Source of the DNA: Liquidambar formosana
Taxonomy: Eukaryota > Streptophyta > Magnoliopsida > Saxifragales > Altingiaceae
DNA length: 64,000 bases
Assembly (NCBI GenBank): GCA_039720395.1
Contig: CM077827.1
Coordinates: forward strand, 16,727,822 to 16,791,821
Direction: 5' to 3'
Shown here: positions 37,401 through 43,595 of the stretch, in pieces
How positions within the stretch are numbered: the first letter of the stretch is position 1
Layout of the letters: each line of letters starts with the position of its first letter
Translations under genes and position numbers: made by a program
Notes under the pieces: model-generated
What the model was told of the DNA's origin: nothing
Databases searched by the model: none
Seen by the model: only the letters and a program-made list of their open reading frames with translations

Positions 37401-38100
37401 AACAGCTTATTCAGGTAGTTGTCTTACTATATATTACTAACATTAACATTATTGAAATGGGTATGGCCTAGTGCAATAGACTTTGCTTCTGTTTGGATAT
37501 AGATTTTGCATTTGCAGCTGTCACCTTTCTTGCACTTAACCTGTCACCTTTCAGCTCCAGTTGGTTCTCTGGCATGCATCAAATGTTGTCCTTTTTTTTT
37601 TTTTTGTTTTTTCACCACTTTGTCCTTTATTTTTTATTCTTAAAAAATATTACCAGTGGGGTATTTTCTCAAGATTAAAATCTATAAGTGGCAGTAGGAG
37701 ATAAATATATAATAAATGTATATGTAGTAGTTTATGTAGTAGTTCAGGTTGTTTTCTTGTCAGATTGAGAATAATTTTTGTTGTCTACGAATGTTTTCTT
37801 TGGCCTTGAACAACTCCTAAGCAATGTAAAGCATACAGTAGATCTTGATGTTCACATTTGACATTCCCCCCCCCCCCCCCCCCCCCCTCTTTCTTATTAT
37901 GGATTTGGTGTTCTTGTCTGCAGGAGTTTATAAGCAGTCACAAGGAACCAATCCCAAGCATCTATGGCAAGATTGACACAGGATTGAGTTCCTACTCGCA
38001 GTTCACAGACACCAGTTACCCCTCGTCCTCCTTTCCGTCTCAACCATTAGGAGGTTTTGGGTCTTCCAGTGTAGGAGGCTACAGCAGTTTTAGGTTTTGA
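11272..38100 (+). CDS. PEP: PEPPER-like triple-KH-domain RNA-binding protein
   Basis: Six coding exons: 11272-11565, 20202-20460, 23177-23325, 23435-23680, 37220-37414, 37924-38100, all with GT-AG introns and preserved phase, giving 439 residues. After a low-complexity Ala/Ser-rich N-terminus comes [16 protein letters not shown], then KH1 with GRKG at residues 68-71, KH2 with GKQG at 162-165 and KH3 with GIGG at 333-336. The tail is Gly/Ser/Tyr-rich and ends [10 protein letters not shown] domains bind single-stranded RNA. Arabidopsis PEPPER and its relative FLK are nuclear regulators of FLC expression, flowering time and pistil development. The order, linkers and exon junctions fit PEPPER best, though FLK-like or another paralogue is possible. 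The reading frame is intact although introns 1 and 4 (8.6 and 13.5 kb) are filled with mobile DNA. Confidence 0.9.
11566..12090 (+). other. KH intron 1, 5' part, no gene seen
   Basis: A CT microsatellite (about 11566-11597), then T-rich intron sequence with nothing assignable. Confidence 0.5.
12098..13112. mobile_element. Foldback element with about 300 bp inverted repeats
   Basis: 12098-12400 and 12800-13112 are imperfect inverted repeats. Matching pairs, read in the same sense, include CCTTCCRCAATTAA, AATCCTRAWCGGATTA and GGCCTAACTAACT. The middle 400 bp has no gene. Long arms without coding capacity suggest a non-autonomous foldback or MULE-like element. I could not identify a clear target-site duplication. 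Confidence 0.6.
13113..14440 (+). other. KH intron 1, middle part, low-complexity tracts
   Basis: AT-rich intron sequence with a poly(C)-poly(A) compound tract at 13639-13678. No gene, and no clear repeat family recognised. Confidence 0.45.
14441..16178 (-). mobile_element. 5'-truncated LINE (L1-type) with poly(A) tail
   Basis: A minus-strand LINE fragment. Its 3' end carries a poly(A) tail (poly(T) on the plus strand, about 14441-14458). The body is the C-terminal half of ORF2. The 5' end stops near 16178 against a GTGG-rich minisatellite, typical of target-primed reverse transcription that aborted early. I found no secure target-site duplication. It lies in KH intron 1, antisense to the gene. 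Confidence 0.85.
14597..16159 (-). pseudogene. LINE reverse transcriptase C-terminal fragment
   Basis: About 520 residues remain open. The catalytic [12 protein letters not shown] motif (Y/F-x-D-D) lies near the truncated start, followed by the thumb-like [20 protein letters not shown] and FLWNG segments. The zinc-binding zf-RVT region lies near the C-terminus ([20 protein letters not shown], then HLFLHC). The N-terminal endonuclease and the fingers of the RT are absent, so it cannot mobilise itself. The open frame suggests a recent insertion compared with the other relics here. Confidence 0.9.
16186..16420. repeat. Degenerate GTGGTGGCA minisatellite
   Basis: GGTGGC/GGTAGT-type triplet-rich repeat. 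It yields His/Pro-rich spurious frames on the minus strand. It directly borders the truncated 5' end of the LINE. Confidence 0.6.
16620..17230. mobile_element. Inverted-repeat element containing a LINE fragment
   Basis: Arms 16620-16740 and 17070-17230 are imperfect reverse complements. Shared text, same sense, includes GTCCAGTTTCAC, AAACTGAACAA and AAACTRTCAAATT. Between them lies a plus-strand LINE RT scrap at 16783-16876 (reads [15 protein letters not shown]). A poly(G) run at 17155-17170 interrupts the right arm. Confidence 0.5.
17231..18344 (+). other. KH intron 1, no gene; partial repeat
   Basis: AT-rich. A block at 17300-17370 (GTAATGGGTTGGGTGTAAGG...) recurs at 18578-18640, suggesting remnants of one dispersed repeat. 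There are poly(A)/poly(T) runs at 17978-18019 and a poly(G) run at 18145. Confidence 0.4.
18345..18562 (-). mobile_element. tRNA-derived SINE, minus strand
   Basis: On the minus strand it starts AAGGGGTGAACCAAGTGG, carries the B-box-like GGGTTCAACTCTC and ends in an A-rich tail (T-rich at 18345-18372 on the plus strand). It is flanked by a 10 bp direct repeat TTATGAACTT at 18335-18344 and 18563-18572. The B box plus tail plus duplication support a Pol III SINE in KH intron 1. Confidence 0.7.
18563..19510 (+). other. KH intron 1, no gene; CACTATT-GAACACTGTT duplication
   Basis: Contains a short duplicated block (CCAAGCACTATT.ACGA.CACTGTTT at about 18867 and 18948). Perhaps part of an old LTR. 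No coding sequence recognised. Confidence 0.35.
19511..19960 (+). mobile_element. Possible copia-like or TRIM relic
   Basis: A TGGTATCAAAGC motif (initiator tRNA-Met type PBS) at about 19694, about 110 bp later a purine-rich GTGAGAGGGAG, then TGTTGGAAAATTCC that looks like an LTR start. The flanking LTR-like arms do not match each other well, so this is either heavily decayed or a chance arrangement. Confidence 0.3.
20202..20460 (+). CDS. PEP: KH gene exon 2 (end of KH1, most of KH2)
   Basis: Begins after TTTTCAG with [10 protein letters not shown], contains [14 protein letters not shown], and ends in phase 1 before GTGTGC. Confidence 0.9.
20461..23176 (+). other. KH intron 2, simple repeats, no gene
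   Basis: 2.7 kb intron. It holds a (CT)n-(AT)n compound microsatellite (22190-22239) and a long poly(C) (about 22338-22363). I see no recognisable mobile element coding region. Confidence 0.5.
22190..22239. repeat. (CT)n(AT)n microsatellite
   Basis: Pure CT dinucleotides followed by AT dinucleotides. Confidence 0.9.
23177..23325 (+). CDS. PEP: KH gene exon 3 (end of KH2)
   Basis: Follows TTTTGCTAG, reads [19 protein letters not shown] and ends EKT before GTAAGT. Phase matches exon 2. Confidence 0.9.
23435..23680 (+). CDS. PEP: KH gene exon 4 (inter-KH linker)
   Basis: 82 codons from [10 protein letters not shown] to APIVTQ, before a GTTGGT donor. A Ser/Leu-rich linker with [16 protein letters not shown], a segment also conserved in PEPPER homologues. 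The 13.5 kb repeat-filled intron 4 follows. Confidence 0.9.
23995..25036. mobile_element. hAT-like TIR element in the LTR
   Basis: Starts TAGGGGTGTAAAATGGGC and ends GCCAATTTTACACCCCT, inverted termini of about 18 bp with subterminal GGGCTGGGCTGG repeats on both sides. Comparison with the sister LTR at 25918-26312 shows that it interrupts that sequence. No clean 8 bp duplication remains. Non-coding. Confidence 0.7.
24482..24830. mobile_element. PIF/Harbinger (Tourist-like) MITE
   Basis: 349 bp with termini GAGCATCTCCAACCATG and CATGGTTGGAGATGCTC, flanked by TTA on both sides (24479-24481 and 24831-24833). The TTA duplication and termini are typical of Tourist-like MITEs. It sits inside the hAT-like element. 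Confidence 0.85.
25918..26312 (-). repeat. 5' LTR of the small non-autonomous element
   Basis: 395 bp, TGATAC...GTATCG on the plus strand. It is the intact partner of the interrupted LTR at 23858-25296 and shows the empty site of the hAT-like insertion (GCCATACAACATC near 26051). Confidence 0.8.
26318..26740 (-). pseudogene. RNase H domain of the chromovirus relic
   Basis: The minus strand reads the gypsy RNase H pattern across several frames: [15 protein letters not shown], then [10 protein letters not shown] and [18 protein letters not shown], then [14 protein letters not shown]. One stop follows NETKQ and others follow. The RNA of the RNA-DNA hybrid would be its substrate. Non-functional. 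Confidence 0.8.
26981..27709 (-). repeat. LTR fragment, same family as the solo LTR at 48458-50119
   Basis: Closely matches 48458-49200 (shared blocks: GTGCTGCCTCCAACGGTATC, CACCTAGCTAGAGCTTCAAG, CACCTAGCATATGGTTCAT) and breaks off at ATGGTTCAT, so about 930 bp of the family LTR is missing. It lies inside the RT/RNase H linker of the chromovirus relic. Its TATA-like box (TATATATAAGTCACA on the minus strand, about 27346-27360) gives the orientation. Confidence 0.75.
27737..29287. mobile_element. hAT-like TIR element, copy 1
   Basis: 1551 bp, CATGGTTTAAGG to TTTGAACCATG, with perfect 8 bp duplication TCTCTTGG (27729-27736, 29288-29295). It is homologous over its length to 30487-31943. No transposase frame is visible. 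The ends are rich in CACGGTC and ACGTCTCG repeats, and an AT microsatellite lies at 28400-28439. An 8 bp duplication indicates the hAT superfamily. It splits the chromovirus RT just after the YFDD catalytic region. Confidence 0.8.
29296..29840 (-). pseudogene. Reverse transcriptase of the chromovirus relic
   Basis: The minus strand reads [11 protein letters not shown], then [50 protein letters not shown] and the catalytic [10 protein letters not shown] stop follows AEVL and frame changes lie upstream. The motif series is that of chromovirus RT. The rest of the domain lies beyond the inserted TIR element. Confidence 0.85.
29841..30478 (-). pseudogene. Protease and linker of the chromovirus relic
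   Basis: Minus-strand text [15 protein letters not shown] is the aspartic protease active site (DNG), followed by [12 protein letters not shown] and about 150 residues of linker with stops. Upstream, [14 protein letters not shown] matches the conserved region before the protease in chromoviruses. Confidence 0.7.
30487..31943. mobile_element. hAT-like TIR element, copy 2
   Basis: 1457 bp sister of 27737-29287 in the same orientation, CATGGTTTAAAG to TTTGAACTATG, with perfect duplication TCCTATAC (30479-30486, 31944-31951). It separates the protease from gag remnants of the same chromovirus relic. It lacks the AT microsatellite of copy 1. No transposase frame. Confidence 0.8.
31952..32500 (-). 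pseudogene. Gag remnant of the chromovirus relic, split by a SINE
   Basis: Minus-strand pieces: [20 protein letters not shown] and [11 protein letters not shown] directly before the inserted TIR element, and upstream of the SINE an N-terminal-like acidic piece ([14 protein letters not shown]). The gag core and zinc knuckle are missing, so an internal deletion is likely. Confidence 0.5.
32063..32268 (+). mobile_element. tRNA-derived SINE, plus strand
   Basis: 206 bp. The A-box-like TAGCTTAGTTGGTAAGGG and B-box-like GAGTTCGACTC are followed by a short A-rich tail (ATAAAAAGAAAA). It is flanked by 14 bp duplications GAATTC(C/C)(T/C)ATTCTT at 32049-32062 and 32269-32282 with one mismatch. The Pol III promoter boxes and duplication define a SINE. 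Confidence 0.85.
32690..35560 (-). pseudogene. Decayed LINE reverse transcriptase, split by insertions
   Basis: Minus strand, high to low: [10 protein letters not shown] and [10 protein letters not shown] (about 34930-35080), [14 protein letters not shown] (about 34550), [17 protein letters not shown], a FAD-type catalytic region near 34280, [14 protein letters not shown] (about 34150-34200), then after the inserted element [20 protein letters not shown] and [20 protein letters not shown] (about 32880-33030). These are LINE ORF2 landmarks in order. Many stops and frame changes. A 984 bp TIR element (33148-34131) and about 190 bp of extra sequence (34715-34900) interrupt it. Confidence 0.75.
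33148..34131. mobile_element. TIR element with 10 bp duplication, inserted in the LINE
   Basis: The 10 bp TTGGGCACAA occurs at 33138-33147 and 34132-34141. The termini contain TGTTTTAAAA and TTTTAAAACA. Subterminal runs of CTTACGCC.TA.G and GGGCTTACGCCTCACC give it a GC-rich flank. The duplication length of 9-10 bp suggests MULE-like rather than hAT. No transposase seen. The middle has three tandem GACGATGGAGGT-type units (33553-33630). Confidence 0.65.
35583..36533. mobile_element. TIR element with about 100 bp arms
   Basis: The left arm GGGTATATTACAAAAAACCC and the reverse complement of the right end are similar for about 100 bp (shared: CCCTTTTTCACRTAACCTCC, AAAATGGTTGCAA, AGCTTAT). The inside contains a second inverted set of CGTATCGGATAC-type words (35700-35880 and 36290-36365), perhaps a nested element. 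No gene. Confidence 0.65.
36534..37219 (+). other. 3' end of KH intron 4, no gene
   Basis: Ordinary T-rich intron sequence leading to the TTGATTCAG acceptor. Confidence 0.5.
37220..37414 (+). CDS. PEP: KH gene exon 5 (KH3)
   Basis: 65 codons after [29 protein letters not shown] to AQQLIQ, before GTAGTT. The phase joins cleanly to exon 4 across the 13.5 kb intron. Confidence 0.9.
37924..38100 (+). CDS. PEP: KH gene exon 6 (C-terminal tail and stop)
   Basis: Begins after GTCTGCAG with [15 protein letters not shown] and ends [11 protein letters not shown]. The upstream intron holds a poly(C) tract at 37867-37887. Confidence 0.9.
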   Translation, partial: EFISSHKEPIPSIYGKIDTGLSSYSQFTDTSYPSSSFPSQPLGGFGSSSVGGYSSFRF

Positions 38101-39162
38101 ATGGGTACTCTGATTCCCCTCTTCAATTCCTTAGAGTGAATCCTGTTTAGAACAATTGGACTAATGATATTTTACTTTATAAAAAAAGGAAGGAAAAAAA
38201 AAAAGGAAAGACTTTCTTGACTTTCAGAAAAAAATTCTAGATATATTGGTGTGATAATGATCTCTCTCTCTCTCTCTCTCTCTACAAAATTATGTTTTGG
38301 TTGGTATGCTTCAACTGTGATTTCTTTTTTTCCCACAACAAGAACATTTCATTTTCTCACTCACCTCCCGATGATATTTATGATGATTTGTAGACTGCTT
38401 TGTTGGGTTTTCTGGGTTTAAAACCACAGCCAGTCCAGTGCTAGCTATTTAACTTGACTGTTTGCTATTTAACTTCAATTGCTCACCCTATTATTAAATA
38501 CACTAATGCTGCCCAGGAGTAAAAAAAAACCACCAAATATTGCTGCATTATCATTTTCAGAGAGAATTAGGAAACTGTGTATTTTCAATGCATTGTGCTC
38601 ATGCTATCACGTACTGTCATGTCTAGTGGTATATCAAGTCAGTAGTACCGCAGTGTTTTGCATTTTGGTGGATCTGCGGTCATGTCTGGTTATCAAAATT
38701 TAGTACTACCGCAGGGTTTTGCATAATGGATCTGTGCAATCTGGAACATGATACACTTTAATTTGAATGTTAAATTTAGTGGCTCAACAAATGTGGTATT
38801 ATTTCTCCAATTATTTTACCTTTTTCTGCAATGCAACATCAAAAATAATAATTCCAATCTAGATGGATAAAATTTTTGGGGCATTGACCATTGCACAAGG
38901 AGACTGAGGCGAAGGTACTGAGTTTCGTGTTGACATGTTTTCATCCCTGAAATACAACATATGTTGTTTTGGTCATCCCTGATAGAGTAATATTTCAAAA
39001 TGTTTCGAGAAGCATGAAAGAAACGATGAAACAAATTTGGGACCGCATGGAATCATTTGAAAATATAATGTAAAATATTCTACATGTTACGTGTCTTCAA
39101 TGATTAATGGAATGTGTCACGTCTGCAAAATAAGAATATATGTAGGCATAGTTATGTTCCTA
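38101..39162 (+). other. 3' UTR and downstream flank of the KH gene
   Basis: After the TGA come A-rich stretches (38181-38204) and a CT microsatellite (38262-38283). A short duplication (AGTACTACCGCAG / AGTAGTACCGCAG) lies near 38641-38715. The true polyadenylation site cannot be fixed. Confidence 0.4.
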
Positions 39163-39333
39163 TTAGCATGTGTTGATATAAGTTATATCAACACCATGCA
39201 CAATGCATTGAGGGTTATATCCTTTGTATTGGTTCAATGTATCTCATATCTTACTAATGCACAAAATATAACTTTTAATGCGGGTGTTGATATAAGTTAT
39301 ATCAGTACGTGTTTACCTGATCATCATCCTATG
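39163..39333 (-). mobile_element. Palindromic MITE, copy 1
   Basis: Both ends carry the near-perfect palindrome TGTTGATATAAGTTATATCA (39167-39188 and 39286-39308). The reverse complement matches 41839-42027 throughout, so this is a small dispersed element. Confidence 0.6.
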
Positions 39334-39369
39334 TAGGCATTGTTCCAAACAACAAAGGTAGGGATCTTA

Positions 39370-40127
39370 AGTCACTAGGACTAGCCTAGTGGTGAGGAAT
39401 AGGGATGTAACAGGGTGGGTTTGAGACAAGGAGTCTCTTCTTAACCCCAACCCTAATGGGAATTACCCCATTCCAATCCCATCCCAAACCCACTTCGAAT
39501 TTGATATCAAATTTTCATTCCCATCCTAATTAAATTTGAAAATCCCATTCTCACATCTTATCCCATTTATACTTGGTTAGATGAGATAAAGTGGGGTGGG
39601 ATGAAAAAACCCATTACGTCCGGTAACCTAGATTAGATGGTAGAAAAAAAAAAAGAAAAAAAAAGAAAAGAGAAATAACCTTTTTAATTTTCTACATTCA
39701 TGATGAGAAATTTTCAAAATTCGTTAATTAAATTCATCAAACCACTTCAATTAAAAAAACTCTTAAAAACCCTAAATAAATATTAATAAAATATATCGTA
39801 ACAATTAAAAAGCAGTCACATTGTAACAATAATATATGTATATGTGATAAAAAGTAAAAATTTAATCGGGGTGGGTTTTTAAAGAACATCCCAATCCTGC
39901 CCCGAACCCTAACGGGTTTTTAAAAAAAATCCCCGAAACCTGTCCCTACCTCAAGTAGTCTACCAAAACCTTCCCAATAAGAGCGGGGTGGGGCAGGGCC
40001 TTGAAAAAACCCATCCCATTGACATCCCTAGTGAGGAAGGGTATGGCAAAGGATAGGAGTAAGATAGGTCAGAGGTTCGAACCCCTCCCATTGTACCAAA
40101 TAAACGAAAAAAAAAAAAAAAAAAAAA
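39370..40127 (+). mobile_element. SINE interrupted by a hAT-like MITE
   Basis: A box CTAGCCTAGTGG, B box GAGGTTCGAACCC and a poly(A) tail (40107-40127). Flanking duplications ACAAAGGTAGGGATCTTA (39352-39369) and ACAAAGGGTAGGGACCTTA (40128-40146) match with two differences. The SINE itself is only about 120 bp. The remaining 631 bp are the inserted element at 39400-40030. Confidence 0.8.
39400..40030. mobile_element. hAT-like MITE inside the SINE
   Basis: TAGGGATGTAACAGGG to CCCATTGACATCCCTA with a perfect 8 bp duplication GTGAGGAA (39392-39399, 40031-40038). Same terminal family as 42602-43357. Non-coding. Confidence 0.85.
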
Positions 40128-40146
40128 ACAAAGGGTAGGGACCTTA

Positions 40147-41013
40147 GGGGTTTTTAACAATTTGTAGCTTCAATTGTTTAGGAATTGAACCCATTTGAAT
40201 AAGCTTCTATTTGTTACTTACCCAAAAAGAGGAAAAAATAAAAAAAGCTTTATACTTCTTGATTTTTACTTTCAAAAGTAACAAAAATAAAAATTTGAGT
40301 GTGAAGAATTTTGGAAGTTACTTTTAAAAGTTGAGGTGGTAAGATAAGTTTTTACTACGTCAATTTTTACAACCTCAATTTTGTATTAAAGAAAACTATA
40401 AAAAAATTGGGATGTTCTATGGTACCAAAGAGAGATTCTTCATTATTATGCTGAAAATCTTTAAGACTCATTAGATCTCTAGAAATAAATCAGAGCCGTC
40501 CATGTGTATCCTAGAGAGTAGGAAGCTAACTTCTTCTGTTGGTTTCACTTTGTATCGTCATGACTATTTAAGGATTTTGATGGGTAAAACCAGATAGTAT
40601 ATAGGCAAAGGTACATCTGGTTCCCTTCTTGTAATACTCCTATTAGGTTTCTTTTCCCTGACCGATCATTGGTGGTATTTTTTCGCCGGCAATCATCAAT
40701 CCCGGCTACAACTCACCCGAAAGCGAAACTATGGTAAAGATATCCTCTAAGAAAGCTAGCATTTGAACGAACACTGTTAACAAGACGGGCTCTTGTAGAG
40801 TTGAGACTGCCTTTAGACATGGAAAGCCTAGCAGGCGATAGCCACGAAGATGTCATCTGTGCTGTTCTAACCTCCACCGTGCTGGTTGGTTATCATTCTA
40901 AATTTCTATATTCTCCTTGAGCAATGTATATATATGGTATAGGTACATAACGTTCATCAATGATCATTCTTCAAATTATGTGTCGTCTGCCAATTATGTA
41001 TCATGCCTAGCTG
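40147..41013. other. Intergenic, nothing assignable
   Basis: AT-rich in the first part, then mixed composition. No reading frame or repeat family that I can support. Confidence 0.35.
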
Positions 41014-41560
41014 AGAGGTTTAAGGAGTAGTTCAACGCCATCGTGGCATCGCACCGAAAAGTGTAAGAGTTTTAACGGGAGTTGTGACGATATAGGGCAG
41101 ACGAGGATGGCGCTGGGGTGAATGAGGATGTCGTTGGTGGGGAGAGCTATATTGATTGAGCCGTTAGGTTGGCAACATCACAGGGGTTGACTAGACAACT
41201 GGAATAGAAAGAAAGGCATATTGTGTTGTTGAAAGCAGACGTGCAATGATTAAGAGATGAGGTGGCGTCTGTGAAAGGCAATGTTGAGTAGGAGCGTACA
41301 AATGTGAAGGAATTTTGCCATAAACTGTGCGTAGGTCTACGCTACGTATAAAAGGAGAGGGATAGAAGGGTGGATGCGATTAAGGAGCATAACGATAATT
41401 TAGAAAGGCTTAATAAATCTTTGTTCGAATAGCATACAAGGCATGTATTCCTTATTTGTAAGACCGCTTTCCTTGGGGCTACAAATGTGGTTTTCGATCA
41501 GAGTCGAGAGAAAGTGCTCGGGCATATCTGAAAATAAATGACCTTGATTTCTTGTGTGAT
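41014..41560 (+). pseudogene. Heavily decayed coiled-coil reading frame of unknown origin
   Basis: One frame stays protein-like for about 180 codons although it carries about ten stops. Its charged heptad-like text (ERFKE, LKADVQ, LRDEVASVKGNVE, FCHKLCVGLRYV, DAIKEHNDNLERLNKSLFE) predicts a long coiled coil. The stops are TAG, TAA and TGA at positions where CAG, CAA or CGA would give a fitting residue, which points to C-to-T decay of a formerly open frame. I do not recognise the family. Such coiled coils occur in C-termini of plant transposon-associated proteins, but this is only a guess. Confidence 0.45.
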
Positions 41561-41637
41561 GATGACTCCTAGAGTGATTCACCACCAGTGAGTGGTTGGG
41601 GGCCTCAATCGTTTAGTGGTCTAGGTGCCCTCACTAC

Positions 41638-42155
41638 TTCACGAACAATGGATATTTCATTATGCTTTTTTGATAGCATTGTGTCGTGAATGTAGTGTAT
41701 TGGGTCATATGGTTGTAGTTTTGTTTTTTGACTTCAAGAACTATATATATATATATACACACACTAGGTGATATGGTTGTAGTTTCGTTTTTTGATTTCT
41801 AGACTATATATATATATCTATATCTATACATATATAAGATGATGATCACGTAAGCACGTGCTGATATAATTTATATCAACACCCGTATTGGGGGTTGTAC
41901 CTTGTGTATTAGTGGGTTATGGGGTACATTGGCATACACGAAGTACAACCCCCAATGCATGGTACTAATATAACTTGTATCAATACGTGCTGATATAACT
42001 TATATCAACACGTATTGACCTGATCATGATTGTGTATATGTATAGATAGTCTAGAAGTTAAAACACAAAACTACAACCATATCACCCATTACATTGCTTT
42101 TGCAACACAATACTATCAAAAAAGCATAATGAAATATCCATCGTTCGTGAAATGT
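41638..42155. mobile_element. Foldback element around palindromic MITE copy 2
   Basis: Arms of about 120 bp: TTCACGAACAATGGATATTT... (41638) and its reverse complement ending at about 42155, differing at few positions over GGATATTTCATTATGCTTTT and TATGGTTGTAGTTTTG. Part of the left arm is duplicated (41765-41812). AT microsatellites flank the inner element. Confidence 0.65.
41839..42027 (+). mobile_element. Palindromic MITE, copy 2
   Basis: Inverted termini GATGATCACGTAAGCACGTG and, reversed, CATGATCAGGTCAATACGTG, each followed by a TGATATAA.TTATATCA palindrome. The centre is itself an inverted repeat (GGGGGTTGTACCTTGTGTA / AAGTACAACCCCC). Matches the reverse complement of 39163-39333. Confidence 0.6.
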
Positions 42156-42601
42156 ATGTGGGATTGTTTTCCATATTTCACTTGACACATCTTGTTTGAG
42201 CAGAATGTGATAATACAAGAACTGGATTGTTTTCAAATTATGGTCACCATAATCGTAGGAAATTATAACACTGTAATATTATTGCAATTCCTTACTATTC
42301 TATCTACCCATTTAGCATGGGAATTATACGTAGATCAAATATGATTTAAAGAGTTTCTTTGATGTGTATTGTTGATTTTCTCGTTGAACTAGGTAGTGTG
42401 AAATGCAAAAAAAATGTTGCATGTGTTTTGTCAATAAATCCATCCATTACAAGTCAATTTTGTAGAAATATGATAAGGTGTGTCGTTTAGAATGTTTTTG
42501 ATATGATGTAGCAGTATATCATCGGCTTTAGTGTGGATTTTGGGAATTTGGGGTTCACCACGTATAACGAACCATTGCTGAAGTGGGTTTGGATTCGTGG
42601 T

Positions 42602-43357
42602 TAGGTATGTCAATGGGTTGGGTCGGATGCAGGTTAGAATTAACTCATGCCCAACCTTGACTTTGAACTCCTATGCCCATGCCCGACTCTAAACCCGATG
42701 GTGTAGAAGAATTGAACTCCATCACCGATCCGATGTCACCTTGGGCCATCCAAGCTCAACCTGCCCATGCCCAACCAGATCTGGTGTAGATTTAGTCAGA
42801 TTTGGAATTTGGGATGTGTAGATTTGGAATTTGGGAGGCGGTGTCATGGTGAGGTATTGAGGTCATAAGGGTGAGGCAACGACGGCCCGACGGCAGAGTG
42901 CGTAAGGGTAGGTAAGGCATGATGCCGTGAGGGAGCCACAAGCCAATGAGGTAGTAAGGCTGTGAGGGGCTAAGGGCGTGATGTAGTGACCGTGAGGGTG
43001 ACTGGGTGAGATGGTGAAGGGCCTGAGGGCGTGAGCGTAAGGGCAATGTGAGGGAGCAGGTTAGGGAATACTAAATAGGAACTTAGGGTTAGTATTATAG
43101 ATATATATATCTATACATATAGATATATATATATATATATAAAATTGTAAATTGTAAAAGCTTCAGGTTGGGTTAGGTCATCGTGTTTTTTCTTCTGGGA
43201 TTCATGGTTGACTCGTACTTGAAATAATTTTTAGATTTGTGCCCATGCTTGACTTGATACCTGAAGAAAAAAAAAAAAAAAAAAAAAGAGAAACCCCACC
43301 CATATGGCCATGTGTCGAGTTGGGATCCTATAGATCAAGTCAAAATTGCCATCTCTA
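42602..43357. mobile_element. hAT-like MITE
   Basis: TAGGTATGTCAATGGG to GCCATCTCTA, 756 bp, with a perfect 8 bp duplication TTCGTGGT (42594-42601, 43358-43365). It contains GTGAGGG-type repeats in the middle and an AT microsatellite (43099-43140). No transposase. Confidence 0.85.
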
Positions 43358-43386
43358 TTCGTGGTTGTACCGGGGTTGGCAATTAT

Positions 43387-43390
<4 letters not shown>

Positions 43391-43422
<32 letters not shown>

Positions 43423-43423
43423 T
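43391..43423. repeat. Poly(T) tract
   Basis: A pure T run of about 30 bp followed by GTGTGTAGATATCCC. It could be the tail of a minus-strand retroposon, but no body is recognisable. Confidence 0.5.
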
Positions 43424-43595
43424 GTGTAGATATCCCAGTTTTATTAGCCAATATGATAAAATTCTTAAAATGACAAATTATTCAGACAATACCTAAGAAC
43501 CAATGGAATTTGGTTTTTCCGGGCATTGATCTTCAAGTCCAACAATCTAAACCACAATAAGATCCTTTAAATCCCTGGAATCAACTACCTAATTG

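Noticed and set aside
11272..38100. KH gene as a pseudogene because of its repeat-filled introns
   Set aside because: All splice sites, phases and KH motifs are intact and no stop interrupts the joined frame.
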